Shown piece by piece: positions 54,674 through 64,000 of a stretch of DNA of 64,000 nt (within the stretch, counting starts at the first letter, position 1; the number at the start of each line of letters is the position of its first letter). This DNA comes from Poecilobothrus nobilitatus (taxonomy: Eukaryota; Arthropoda; Insecta; Diptera; Dolichopodidae). The notes below the pieces were generated by a model, which had not been told where the DNA came from, made no database searches, and worked only from the letters and a program-made list of their open reading frames with translations. The stretch lies in the NCBI GenBank assembly GCA_947095535.1, contig OX352772.1, positions 225,949,035 to 226,013,034 on the forward strand. The letters run 5' to 3'. A program made the translations under genes and the position numbers.

Positions 54674-57600
54674 CGTAAGGCACTCGAAGTGCGCCTCGGA
54701 TAATCTGCCAGTTCTCCTAGGTGATGAGGACTTAGATATAGCCCTCTTACAAGAGCAATGGGTTAACGCCTCTAAGATTAGAGGGTTAAACACCTGTAAC
54801 TATAATCTATTCTACAAGAATGTAGATTTAGAAATAGGTAAGCCACGAACTTGTATTCTAGTTAAAAAACATATAAGTGCACATCTCTGTTCTAATTTTG
54901 GTTACGAAGATTTGACAGTTGTCAAACTGGAGATGAGGAACAATGTGAGCGTGTATATAAGTTCCGTGTACATGTCACATGACGAACCTGCTCCACCGCC
55001 CCGATTCCAGCAGTTGGTAGTTGCCACAGGTGGCAAATTGATCGCAGGCTGTGATGCTAATTCTCGGCACACCGTATGGGGTAGCTCGGAAACGAATGAA
55101 CGAGGTGAGTCATTATTTGATTTTATTTTAAATAGCAATCTAAATATATGCAACAGGGGCAGTAACCACACTTTCATATTTCCAAGCTCGGATAGTTTTC
55201 CAGGTTGGGCAGATGTATTAGGTATTACATGCATTAGTAATGACGAAACCCTAAATATAGAGAAATGGAGAGTATCCGAGAAAAGGTCCTTTTCGAACCA
55301 CAATTGGATTTTTTTCAACATCAATATTAAGCCTGAAAATCCCAAGCCCTACAGAAACCCCAGGGCTACCGACTGGAGGAAATTCAGAAAAGTAGCCAGA
55401 AAAAAACTTTTAGTAATAGCTAACACAGATATTGCAACTGAAAACGAGTTAGAAAAGATAATTGACATGTTTACAAGGGCCATGGAGGTCTCATTCAAAG
55501 TGGCATGTCCTATCAAGCGTAGTAAAAAGACATACCCGATCTGGTGGAATGATAACTTAAGTAACCTAAGAAAGGAGACTAGAGACGCCTACAATATCTG
55601 CTACAGGCAGAATAAATGGCAACTCTATAAGGACCAACTTAGGGAATATAAGAGAGCAATCCGACTGGCTAAAACCCAATCATGGAAGGATTATTGTGAA
55701 TCAATTGAAAGTACTAGAGACTCAGCCAGACTTAGCAGAGTTTTATCTAGAGAACAGTCCAATCCTTCTTTCCTGAGAACTGCGGAAGGGAATTGGACTG
55801 ATTCAGCCCCTGAAACCCTAGATCTTTTAGTGTCTACCCATTTTCCAGGATGCATTGAGGATGCTCATGTGATTAACCAAGCGGTTGACACTAGAGTCCG
55901 AAGTGGCCCTGACGAATGGGTTAACTCAGTTATAACGGAGGAAAAGGTTGCCTGGGCAATTGATAACTTCGCCCCATACAAAGCCGCAGGATTAGACGGT
56001 ATTTTTCCTAAAATGCTGCAAGAAATGAAGGGGCTTGTAGTTCCATTAATTACTAAGCTGTTCAGAAGCAGCCTCACTTTTGGTCATATTCCCCTGCAAT
56101 GGAGGCGGGTGATTGTGATCTTTATACCAAAAGCTGGTAAAAGGGGGCACGAAACCGCTAAAAATTTTAGACCGATAAGTCTATCATCCATTTTATTGAA
56201 AACTCTCGAAAGAACACTCGAGTTAGAGCTTAGAAGAGTACTAGAGAGTACTCCGCTATGTAAGTACCAACATGCCTATTGTAAGGGCAAGTCAACAGAA
56301 ACTGCACTGAGTGAACTAGTGCGGGACGTGGAGCAATCGCTTCAGTATAAGGAATATACATTAGCTACCTTTCCAGACATAGAAGGAGTTTTCCATAATG
56401 TACATGTAGCGGCCATACAGAATTCACTGGAAGAACTAGGGGCAGAAACTGTCCTTAGTCAGTGGATTGTTAATATGTTGCAATCAAGAGAGATCCAATC
56501 GGAACTTGGTAACCAAAAAATTACTAGAAGAGTAAGCAGAGGCACACCCCAAGGCGGGGTGCTATCACCACTACTGTGGCTTCTAGTAATGAATGGAATA
56601 CTGAAAGAACTTCAAGATGAGGGAATCAAAGCTATTGCATACGCAGATGATCTAGCAGTATTACTGTCTGGAAAGTTTCTTGACATAATTAGTGTAATTA
56701 TGGAAAGAGCTTTAAGAAGGGTCAGTAGATGGGCCAATGGATGTGGCCTATGCGTCAATCCGAACAAAACCGATCCAATGCTATTCACAAACAGAACAAA
56801 GATACCGGAATTCACCAAGCCTAGACTGGATGGTGTATATATGAATTTAGCCCCCAGTGTCAAATACCTAGGAGTGGTACTTGATACGAAACTGAAGTGG
56901 AGACTTAATAGTGAGGAAAGAGACAAAAAGGCCTGTGTAGCCCTGTATTCTTGTAGGAAATGTTAGGTAAAAAATGGGGATTAAAGCCAAGAATGGCTTT
57001 ATGGATGTACACAGCTATAGTACGCCCCATTCTTACCTACGGATCATTAGTCTGGTGGCCAGCGCTGGAGAAGGAGTATATCCGAACCAAATTTGGTAAG
57101 GTACAGAGAGGTGCATGTATAAGCATTACGGGCGCGTTGAGATCGACACCAAGTAATGCACTAGATGCACTTCTTTATCTCCTCCCCGTTGATCTCCATA
57201 TAAAATTTCTAGCCTGTTGTAGTGCGGTCAGACTCAGAGAAAATGGGCACTGGCGCACAAAACCTTATGGACATAGCAGTATTCTTAGCTCGACAGCTTG
57301 GGATCTGCCAGATTCCACAGACTACACTATTCCAAGTTTGGAAATTGTCAAGAATTTTAAAGTAAAGATTCCATCAAGAAGAGAATGGAGACAAGGAAAC
57401 CCTTTGGGTGAAGTAGACATCACACTTTTCACTGATGGGTCTAAAATGGACTGCGGTGTCGGTGCTGGTGTCTATTCAGAAAAACTCAAAATAGAATATG
57501 CTTTCAGACTTCCCAATAAATCCAGTGTATTTCAAGCTGAAATGCTAGGAATCTGGAAAGCATGCCAAATACTTAGGAGCAATACTTCTCTGGGGGGAAG

Positions 57601-58165
57601 CATTGCCATTGTCACTGACAGCCAAGCAGCAACCGCTGCTCTTAACTCTGCGATGATGACATCCAAGCTTGTCAGAAAATGCTCTGACGAGCTGAAGAAC
57701 ATAAGCTATCAATACAATGTTACATTACTGTGGGTTCCGGGACATAGGAACATCACAGGAAATGAACATGCTGATGAATTAGCAAGGAGGGGTTCCAATC
57801 TGAATGCTTCACTGGAAGAACAGGTGGATCCACCACTAAACAGCGTTAAAAGAGATATCTTTCTACACTGTTTATCCCTATCGAAAAGAAGGTGGAAAGA
57901 ATTAACCTCATGCCGTACGACAAAGAAAATATGGCCGACGTACGACAACAAAAGAACGGACAACCTATTGAAACTATCTCGGCGGGACATAGCCAGAGCA
58001 ATTGGTGTCTTCACGGGACACCGGCCAATTGGCGAATATGCGGCCAGATTAGGTATTCCATTCAACACATCATGCCGTAGTTGTGGTGAACAGAATGAGA
58101 AAGAAACCATTATACACTTCATGTGTAAATGCGCTGGCCAGGGCCAAAAGAGCGGCTCTGGGTAG
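54654..58165 (+). pseudogene. LOA ORF2: endonuclease, RT and RNase H, one frameshift
   Basis: ATG 54654 (MWVVQINVRHSKCA). Endonuclease to about residue 230 (DIALLQEQWVN, IAGCDANSRHTVWGSS, FSNHNWIFF). RT: ENFRPISL-like NFRPISLSSILLKTLE, SRGTPQGGVLSPLLW and the catalytic box IAYADDLAVLL (about 56640). A single-base loss in an A-run near 56955 shifts the frame; the second part (56960-58165) keeps the C-terminal RT region and RNase H with all four acidic sites (FTDGSKMDCG, FQAEMLGIW, IVTDSQAA, ANEHADELA-type GNEHADELARRG). The second part then ends with a Cys/His knuckle (CRSCGEQN..). Confidence 0.85.
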
Positions 58166-58372
58166 CCATGAATTTAACGATCTCAGCGGCTAAGCAACCT
58201 GCAGATATGGTAAGGTTCCTGAATGCCCCCAAATGGATCTGCAACTAAATCCGTTATAGCCTAAATTTAAGCCTTGTGGTCACGGAGGTGGTAGCAAAAC
58301 GGTGCTAACGCGCTAATTGTGGTCTTGTCATGGTCGACACCACCAGCCACGTAAACCAACCATCACTTAGAA

Positions 58373-58524
58373 TTTATTACATTAATAAATAATTTACTTT
58401 ACAACTTTTTGTTTTTAAAAATTTTCTTAAGTCTTTTGATTTTTACACAATTATTTAGAAGAAAAAATTAGTATAAATAAAGAAGGATCTTTCTTAAGAT
58501 ATAAAGGATCTTTCTTAAGATATT
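58373..58524. other. Maverick sequence between LOA and mariner
   Basis: AT-rich; carries a 21-bp tandem duplication AAGGATCTTTCTTAAGATAT (58482 and 58504) immediately left of the mariner end. No gene. Confidence 0.5.
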
Positions 58525-59829
58525 AGGGTGTTCAAAATTGAGGTATCATTTTGATTTCGCCGCCATTTTTTTTTCTACCTGGAATTTTTATACGAGGTTT
58601 CTTTAGGTATATTCTAAATACATTCCGGTTAGTTAATATGGAACGTTACACGAAGGAACAACGTGTTTTTGTTATTACAACATTTTTTGAAAATGGTAAA
58701 CGTTTTCAAGATGTAATTAGGAAATTTCGAACAAAATTTGGTAGAGAAAATGCTCCAACAAATCGGGCCATCAAGCTGATGGTTGATAAATTTCTAGAAA
58801 CTGGATCTGTTCTTGACAACAGAGGTAACATTTATCAACGTAGTGGTCGTTCAACAGAGAATGTAGCAGCTGTGAGCAGAAGTGTTGAAGAAGATCCAAA
58901 AACTTCCATTCGTCATCGTTCGCAGCAATTAAACATCAAACCATCCACATCATTCAACATTTTGCATTGTGATCTCCATTTAAAGGCTTATAAGATCCAG
59001 CTGACGCAAGAATTGAAACCAACTGACCATGCATTACGTCGGCAATTCGTTTCTTGGGCAATCGAAAAACAAGAAGAAAATGAGAATTTTTTTTAACAAA
59101 ATAATCTTCACCGACAAAGCTCATTTCCAGCTCAATGGCTACGTCAATAAACAGAACTGCCGCATTTGGGGTGAAGAGAATCCAGGAGTTATATTAGAGC
59201 AACCAGTAAATCCACAAAAAGTTACGGTTTGGTGTGGTTTGTGGTCAGGAGGAATCATCGGACCATATTTTTTTGAAAACGCAAATGGAAATGCGATTAC
59301 GGTCAATAGAAATCGCTACAGGGAGATGATCCGAAGCTTTTTGTGGCGGAAAATTGATGATTTGGACGTAGATAATATGTGGTTTCAACAGGACGGTGCC
59401 ACTTGCCACACAGAAAGAGAAACAATGGATCTATTGAAGGAAAAGTTCGAAGATCGCATTATTTCTCGTAGAGGAGGAGTGATGTGGCCACCAAGTTCGC
59501 GCAATTTGACACCGCTGCATTTTTTTTTTGTGGGGTTTTGTGAAATCGAAAGTGTACAGCAATAATCCCACAACAATTCAAGAGCTTAAAACCAACATTA
59601 TCGAGCAGATTTCAACCATTGAGAACAGTTTATTGAACAACGTGATTCAGAATTTTGGTAAAAGATTGGAAGCCTGCCGAAGTAGTAAAGAGAGCCACTT
59701 GGCCGATATAATTTTTCATTATTAACCGGAACCTATTTGTAATAAATGAAAATAAAAATATATTTAATATTTAAAAAAAAAAGTCTTTTTTCATTAAAAT
59801 TAAAATGATACCTCAATTTTGAACACCCT
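58525..59829 (+). mobile_element. Tc1/mariner-superfamily element, DD41D (rosa-like)
   Basis: Perfect 28-bp inverted ends AGGGTGTTCAAAATTGAGGT plus ATCATTTT; ~1.3 kb with one transposase gene. The flanking dinucleotide is TA on the left but TT on the right (counting from GGGTG), so the TA duplication has probably decayed. Confidence 0.85.
58638..59725 (+). pseudogene. Mariner-like transposase, DD41D spacing
   Basis: ATG 58638 (MERYTKEQRVFVITTFFEN). A paired-like helix-turn-helix half (residues 5-60) is followed by SRSVEEDPKTSIRHRSQQLN. After a frameshift in a T-run near 59092: KIIFTDKAHFQLNGYVNKQ (first Asp), MWFQQDGATCHTERETMDL (second Asp), WPPSSRNLTPLHFFFVGF. The third catalytic residue, expected Asp in LTPLD, is His. 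Forty-one residues separate the second and third sites, the DD41D spacing. A second shift follows near 59535. Inactive. Confidence 0.85.
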
Positions 59830-59854
59830 TCATCAATTCAAAGAAATAGTTCAG

Positions 59855-60452
59855 ATGGAAAACACCAAATCAGAAATGTATTCGTATGGGATGGGTCCAA
59901 CACAAGAGTTGTCTTCTAATCAAAATAAGCGAAAAAGAGGAAGAAGTCAACAAGAGCAGCCTCTCCCTCCACAACAACATCATCTTCATCACCAACAGCA
60001 ACAGCAAGAACAACATCAACATGTTGATCAACAATAACAACAGATTCAACAACAACAACTTCAACAACAACAACAACAACAAGAACAGGAACAGGAAATT
60101 ATTTGTCTTCAGGAAGAAGAAGAAATACCAACAAAAAGGTCCTTCAAGGAAGCTTTCAATAAAAAAAATATTGAAAACAAAAAAAATTTTTTTTAAATTA
60201 AAGATATGGAGCAGAGAGCATCAAATTTTAAACATTAAACAAATTGAGACCATTTATGGTCTTAAGTGGGTCTTTGAGACTCGAAATTTATTAATTTTTA
60301 TACCACAAAAATATTCAGATATTTTTGATGATGAAAATTTTTTATTAGAAATAAAAGAAAAAGAACATTTTTTAACTAAAGATAAAAACCAAAATTTAAA
60401 TATAATAGACTTATCTGAGTCTTTTGGAAAAATATATGCAAATTACCAATAA
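59855..60452 (+). pseudogene. Gln-rich Maverick ORF, unknown
   Basis: ATG 59855 (MENTKSEMYSYGMGPTQELS), then a basic patch NQNKRKRGRSQQEQ and a long CAA-rich tract (Gln/His in this frame) with a stop at 60035. Beyond the tract, EEEEIPTKRSFKEAFNKK and, after an A-run shift, TIYGLKWVFETRNLLIFIPQ with IFDDENFLLEIKEKEHFL to a stop at 60452. The nuclear-signal-like basic patch and poly-Gln suggest a DNA-binding or regulatory protein; no family recognised. Confidence 0.45.
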
Positions 60453-60539
60453 TTTATGTAATTTGTTTCATAATCTAAGCTAGAACTTAAGTTCTAAAAC
60501 TAATAAAATTAATAAATAAACATAAGATTTAAAAAATAA

Positions 60540-60930
60540 ATTTTTCTTTTTATTTATGCAGTTTCTTAATTTTTCAGATTCAGGTATAAAATTTTTTCAG
60601 ATTCAGGTTTAAAATAAAAGAGATGGAGCAAGATGCTCTATATCAAATTAAATAAATTTTTCCTTTTATTTATACAGTTTCTCAATTTTTCAGATTCAGG
60701 ATTAAAATAATATAAATAAACATAAAATTTAAAAAAAAAAAATTTTCTTTTTTATTTATTTAGTTTCTTTATTTTTTCAGATTCAAATAAATTTTCTTTT
60801 TATTTATTTTTCAGATTCAGGTTTAAAAAAAAATTTTCTTTTTTATTTATTTAGTTTCTTTATTTTTTCAGATTCAAATAAATTCTCTTTTTATTTATTT
60901 TTTTCAGATTCAGGTTTATAAAAATTAAAA
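60540..60930. repeat. Tandem/dispersed repeats with TTTTTCAGATTCAGG
   Basis: The phrase TTTTTCAGATTCAGGTTTAAAA or close variants occurs at least five times in 400 bp, with a longer ~95-bp unit duplicated near 60740-60925 (TTTATTTAGTTTCTTTATTT). The pyrimidine run plus CAG resembles a splice acceptor, so some copies could act as 3' splice sites for the acidic ORF downstream. Confidence 0.7.
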
Positions 60931-61094
60931 TTACATGTATTAATAAAAATTAGTTTGAATTGTTTTTTGACTGTCCTATTCTGCATTACATTAAAAATTC
61001 CTCAATATCTCAACAACTTCGTATAAATATTGTGTTTTAATTTGTTTTTCATTCATTCCTAACAAAACTCGACATAAAGAATTTAAAAGAAAAA

Positions 61095-61367
61095 ATGGAC
61101 GCTGATTCAACAACATTTCTATTTACTGAGGGAACTGCAATAATCAGTATACCAAATGAGATTCAGGTTGATGAAATTACATCGATTATAGATGATGAGG
61201 AATTAATTGAAACTGAAGAATTCATACTACCGTTTCAAATCTTAGAAGAAGATGCAGAGGAGCAACAAGTTTGGGAAATAAATAACCAAGAAGGTATTCC
61301 AGAAATTTGGGATATCAGTGATGAAGAAGGAGATCCAGATTATTTAAAAATTATACCAAATTTATAA
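61095..61367 (+). CDS. Acidic Maverick protein, 90 aa
   Basis: ATG 61095 (MDADSTTFLFTEGTAI) to a stop at 61367, intact. Very acidic; the C-terminal half reads EEDAEEQQVWEINNQEGIP and EIWDISDEEGDPDYL. Convergent with the 179-aa gene, 53 bp apart, exactly as in the outer copy at 17755-18020, so it is conserved between two Maverick lineages. No fold recognised; acidic partners of core or scaffold proteins are one possibility. Confidence 0.6.
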   Translation: MDADSTTFLFTEGTAIISIPNEIQVDEITSIIDDEELIETEEFILPFQILEEDAEEQQVWEINNQEGIPEIWDISDEEGDPDYLKIIPNL

Positions 61368-61420
61368 ATAACAATCTATACCTAATTTATAAATAATGAA
61401 ATAAATAACAAATTATATAG

Positions 61421-61960
61421 TTACAAAATTGTTTTATTTAATATCTTTTTTTGTAAAAATACAGGTATTTCATAAAAGAGTCGAGAAAAATTACATCGTA
61501 TATTAAATTTTTGAACCGGAATATAAATCTCTTCTTTCAACTTTGCAACATTCTTTTCTTCACAGGTCTTTATGTATTTTTTAACATATTCCTTTACATT
61601 TGGCTCTGCAGTTTTATTATATGCAATTACTGCATGTAAGAAATCAATCAAACTGTAAAACTCGTCAGATTCCTCTTTGTTAATGCTAAGATTCTGTGCT
61701 ACTGTAGATTTTAATCCACTTTGTAAACATAATTTTGAATTTTTAATTGACTGCTTGGAAATTTTTTTATGAAATAGGTCATAAAATTTACACCATTCAT
61801 GATATTTTAAAATAATTGGTTTCATTCCAATCCAATGAAAAGCACTTGCAACTTCAAAAAAATCTGTGTCAAATCCGACAACTATTCTTAATGTGTGACT
61901 TCTGTTGAGAAAATATGTATAACTCAGCAACAAATTAATGCTAGAACCTTGCTCTTCCAT
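61421..61960 (-). CDS. Maverick conserved protein, 179 aa, unknown
   Basis: ATG 61960 (MEEQGSSINLLLSYTYFLNR) to a stop at 61421, intact. Conserved points against the broken copies at 17659 and 38818: NLLLSYTYFL, HEWCKFYDLF (residues 55-64), and the C-terminal FYEIPVFLQKKI. It has mixed alpha-helical and basic character, with no signal peptide or membrane segment. It starts 27 bp after the protease stop. Conserved place next to protease and capsid suggests a virion or assembly protein. Confidence 0.65.
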   Translation of the reverse strand: MEEQGSSINLLLSYTYFLNRSHTLRIVVGFDTDFFEVASAFHWIGMKPIILKYHEWCKFYDLFHKKISKQSIKNSKLCLQSGLKSTVAQNLSINKEESDEFYSLIDFLHAVIAYNKTAEPNVKEYVKKYIKTCEEKNVAKLKEEIYIPVQKFNIRCNFSRLFYEIPVFLQKKILNKTIL

Positions 61961-61986
61961 TATTTTAATTACACTAAAGTTTATTA

Positions 61987-62478
61987 TTAAATGTTATATC
62001 TCTTAGGAAGACATGATTGAGAAATATTATAATTTTCAAATATATGGTGAAAAGTATTTATTATATTTTTGTCATTTTCTATATGATTTTCTTTATTAAA
62101 TTGTTTTAAAAAAGCGTTCATACTATAACCGCAACATCTGTACCACATATAAACACAACAATATTGCCCACAAACATCTGAATAGTTACTTTGTAACTGT
62201 TTCTTAATAAAAATTATACATTGGTTTTTTAAGTAACTTAAAATTTCTAATTTATCTGGTTTTGTACCAAATGAATCAAAATATTCAACGCAATCATTCT
62301 TTGGCTTAAAAATAGCTAACCAATATGTTCCGGGGTCTTTTGATTTATCAGTGTTTACAATTATAAAAGTTTGTTTTTTAATTATTCTGGGGAGTTGATC
62401 CAGAGCAAAAACTCCTTTAAAAAATTTACGTGTGTGTTTGTTACATCTTAATACGTCACTTATTTCCAGGGTGTTCAT
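61987..62478 (-). CDS. Maverick adenain-like cysteine protease
   Basis: ATG 62478 to a stop at 61987 (163 aa), an uninterrupted frame. Adenain-type C5/C63-like fold with ISDVLRCNKHTRKFFKGVFA at the start (substrate-cleft region), GTYWLAIF, VEYFDSFGT (acidic residue) and SDVCGQYCCVYMWYR (nucleophile Cys at the first CG). The catalytic His, usual in GTHW, is Tyr here (codon 62325-62323), so the enzyme is probably inactive despite the open frame. Its role would be to mature capsid proteins. It overlaps the small ORF's stop as TGATG. Confidence 0.8.
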   Translation of the reverse strand: MNTLEISDVLRCNKHTRKFFKGVFALDQLPRIIKKQTFIIVNTDKSKDPGTYWLAIFKPKNDCVEYFDSFGTKPDKLEILSYLKNQCIIFIKKQLQSNYSDVCGQYCCVYMWYRCCGYSMNAFLKQFNKENHIENDKNIINTFHHIFENYNISQSCLPKRYNI

Positions 62479-62782
62479 CAATCAAATTGACTCAAGTCAT
62501 ATACTTTAGTTGTTTCTTTAATGTAGTTCGACAAAAACTCTTTTTTGATGCTTTTATTTGTTATAATAACATCAATTTTTTCTAGTATTTGACAGAGCTC
62601 TTTATTTATTTTATCGTTGTACACAGTTCCAAAAGAGTAATTTTGAAAATTATCATTTATAAAATCTCTAGTTGGAAATTTATACTTGTGCTCTTTTACA
62701 AACTTTTTACAAGGTTCTTTATCAAGGTATTATTATCATTACAACAAAATGTTATATCCAGAAGTGCACAAGACAGCAACAT
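62478..62782 (-). pseudogene. Small Maverick ORF between capsid and protease
   Basis: ATG 62782 (MLLSCALLDITFCCNDN), a shift near 62715, then CKKFVKEHKYKFPTRDFIND, CQILEKIDVIITNKSIKK and a TGA at 62480-62478 that overlaps the protease ATG. The inner Maverick has the matching start MACALVDLSFCTDD at the same 37-38-bp spacing after the capsid stop. About 100 residues; no family recognised. A capsid cofactor or cement-type protein is a guess from position. Confidence 0.6.
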
Positions 62783-62819
62783 TTTGTCAAATATTCATAT
62801 TTACTTTTATGTATGCTAT

Positions 62820-64000
62820 TTATAGGTTTGTGAATATATCTCGATTTTTATCAATTTGTAAACTTGCATCAAATTTTTCATAAACAATAGCACTCAGTGT
62901 AAATGTAAGTGGTTTTGATAGCCTTGCTTCAATTCTAACTGTACCCTGGTTTAATAAACCTTGACACACTTCATTTCCTGATGCATCTGGAGTTAAATCA
63001 AAAGCTAGTATAAAAAACCCATTACTAAACATAGACTTTGTTATCTGATGACCTTTATCATTATGGTAAATTCCAGTTCCTGAAAAAAATATACTGTATG
63101 CTCTTGTACAGCAATTATTTCCATCTGAAAAACTGGTTTCAATTGCTGGATTAGGTATTTGAACACCATTTACGTTTAACGCAAATTGTGAAATAATTAA
63201 AATTTTATGGGTTTTTTGATCTTTTTCCAGAGTAACCTACATTTTCTGTCATACAAAAAATTATTGTGTTTGGCAACTGTCCAATAAAAACATTATCAAG
63301 TGATATTGATGAACTGTTCTGTGAAATGGTAACACTTTTTACTTCTACCCGTTTGTAATTGTATTTGGCATTAGTTTTTTCCAATATAGCATTATGAGCT
63401 AATAGCACACTAGGATTAATTGTTACATGCCTCATAAATAAAGTGGCTTCTAAAATTTTCAGTTGAGATTCATCAGTATCATCTGCAAAGAGGTAAAAAT
63501 CTGGTTTTTCTAATGTTAGGATAACTCGAACATCGACATTGTTTATGAGAAGTGTTGGTTGGTTAAACTTATCTAAATGTAGTTTACCCATAAGTTCTAC
63601 TACATTGCTATTTTGACATAATTTTTGACGTTCTTTTGAACCATTATTATTTGATTTTCCTATATTTGGCTTACCTAACATCCATCCACCACATTCTAAA
63701 TGCGTTGTAGCTGCATCCGTACCATAATTTAACAATGATTCAATATAAGCTCTGTAATGATAATTGCCATCTGATGGAGATATATTCTTTCCATTTAGTT
63801 GAACGTTACATTGTTTTATTAATGAATGTAAAATATTATTAACTACACTTGGTTGTTGTATAGCTACTCCATCACTTTTTTTATCTTTATCTTTATTCCA
63901 TTGAGTTCCATCTTTTTTTAAAATCTGTACTTTTAATTTTAAATATGTAGAAGATAAGTCTCTATATGTATCTCCATGACCTAGGGAAACAAATTCTATG
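62820..64000 (-). pseudogene. Maverick major capsid protein (hexon-like), partial at the window edge
   Basis: Open from the right edge of the window: IEFVSLGHGDTYRDLSSTYL, VVNNILHSLIKQCNVQLNGK, HYRAYIESLLNYGTDAATTH, then FYLFADDTDESQLKILEATL, ISLDNVFIGQLPNTIIFC and KRSKNP at 63205. A frame break near 63210 separates the C-terminal part: NGVQIPNPAIETSFSDGN, GTGIYHNDKGHQITKSMF, FILAFDLTPDASGNEVC and GTVRIEARLSKPLTF, ending at 62820. This is the double-jelly-roll capsid protein of the Maverick/adintovirus type, akin to F54H12.2-like proteins. The start lies beyond the window. Confidence 0.85.

Larger units (their letters stand above)
53216..58361 (+). mobile_element. LOA-clade LINE, essentially full length (5,146 bp)
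   Basis: Flanked by an 11-bp direct repeat ATCACTTAGAA (53205-53215 and 58362-58372), so both ends are known: GGGTACAGTGAATCACC at the left and ...GTAAACCAACC at the right, with no poly(A). A ~325-bp 5' untranslated region, ORF1 with a DUF4780-like domain, ORF2 with endonuclease, RT and RNase H, and a ~195-bp 3' region. GC content is clearly above the surroundings. This is the best preserved element in the window. Confidence 0.9.
50332..64000. mobile_element. Third Maverick/Polinton, partial, with LOA and mariner insertions
   Basis: Polymerase (+) and integrase (+) at 50332-53081, then after the LOA and mariner insertions a Gln-rich ORF (+), acidic ORF (+), 179-aa protein (-), protease (-), small ORF (-) and capsid (-) to the window edge. 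Apart from the integrase orientation, this order is the mirror image of the outer copy. Treating both blocks as one element is an inference, because the junction is hidden by insertions. The inverted repeats are not identified. Confidence 0.6.

Noticed and set aside
59870..60082. Leu-rich minus-strand ORF resembling a membrane protein
   Set aside because: It is the antisense of the CAA/CAG-rich tract of the Gln-rich Maverick ORF.
1..64000. tRNA, rRNA, CRISPR arrays or bacterial-type operons
   Set aside because: No cloverleaf with proper arms, rRNA stretch or regularly spaced identical short repeats was seen; gene content is eukaryotic transposons.

Overview
This window looks like the genome of a dipteran insect, and it contains essentially no host genes. 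It is AT-rich, its coding relics have spliceosomal-type introns, and it holds three copies of a GTCC-microsatellite repeat with the core seen in the fly mini-me/DINE-1 (Helentron-like) family. Nearly every base belongs to a transposon or to a transposon inserted in another one. No tRNA, rRNA, CRISPR array or convincing host gene was seen.

Layout. 1-868: two broken ORFs of an unnamed arthropod element. 1464-4725: Jockey-type LINE with an internal deletion. 4732-8400: minus-strand Ty3/gypsy element (gag, protease, RT, RNase H). 8405-11390: 5'-truncated CR1/Jockey-group LINE. 11574-48281: a nested Russian doll. Its outer shell is a Maverick/Polinton with ~550-590 bp inverted repeats at 11574-13569 and 47731-48281. 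A Copia fragment (14638-17417) sits in its protease gene and a BEL/Pao element (18592-45012) sits in its integrase gene. Inside the BEL gag gene is a second Maverick, 26657-44590 (17,934 bp), whose 6-bp target duplication GCGGTT, AG...CT termini and ~155-bp inverted repeats are still readable. Inside that are a pogo-type DNA transposon (29173-31470, TA duplication), a gypsy remnant (31906-37130) which carries mini-me copy C (33849-36366), and a shortened LINE (40898-41830). 48640-49395: Jockey fragment. 50332-64000: a third Maverick (polymerase, integrase, acidic protein, 179-aa protein, protease, small ORF, capsid), interrupted by a nearly intact LOA-clade LINE (53216-58361, 11-bp target duplication) and a DD41D mariner-like element (58525-59829). 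The third Maverick runs off the right edge.

How the genes fit together. Mavericks are virus-like: protein-primed-type DNA polymerase B, retroviral-type integrase, packaging ATPase, adenain-like protease and hexon-like capsid protein. Comparing the three copies here gives a conserved morphogenesis block: capsid, ~100-aa small ORF, protease, 179-aa protein, with a convergent acidic ORF in two copies. In the third copy the small ORF and protease overlap as TGATG. Several genes of unknown function recur next to this block. Most copies are pseudogenes, and catalytic residues are lost in several of them.

All family names come from motifs read by eye; no database search was run. Exact element borders are firm where target duplications or inverted repeats are given, and approximate elsewhere.
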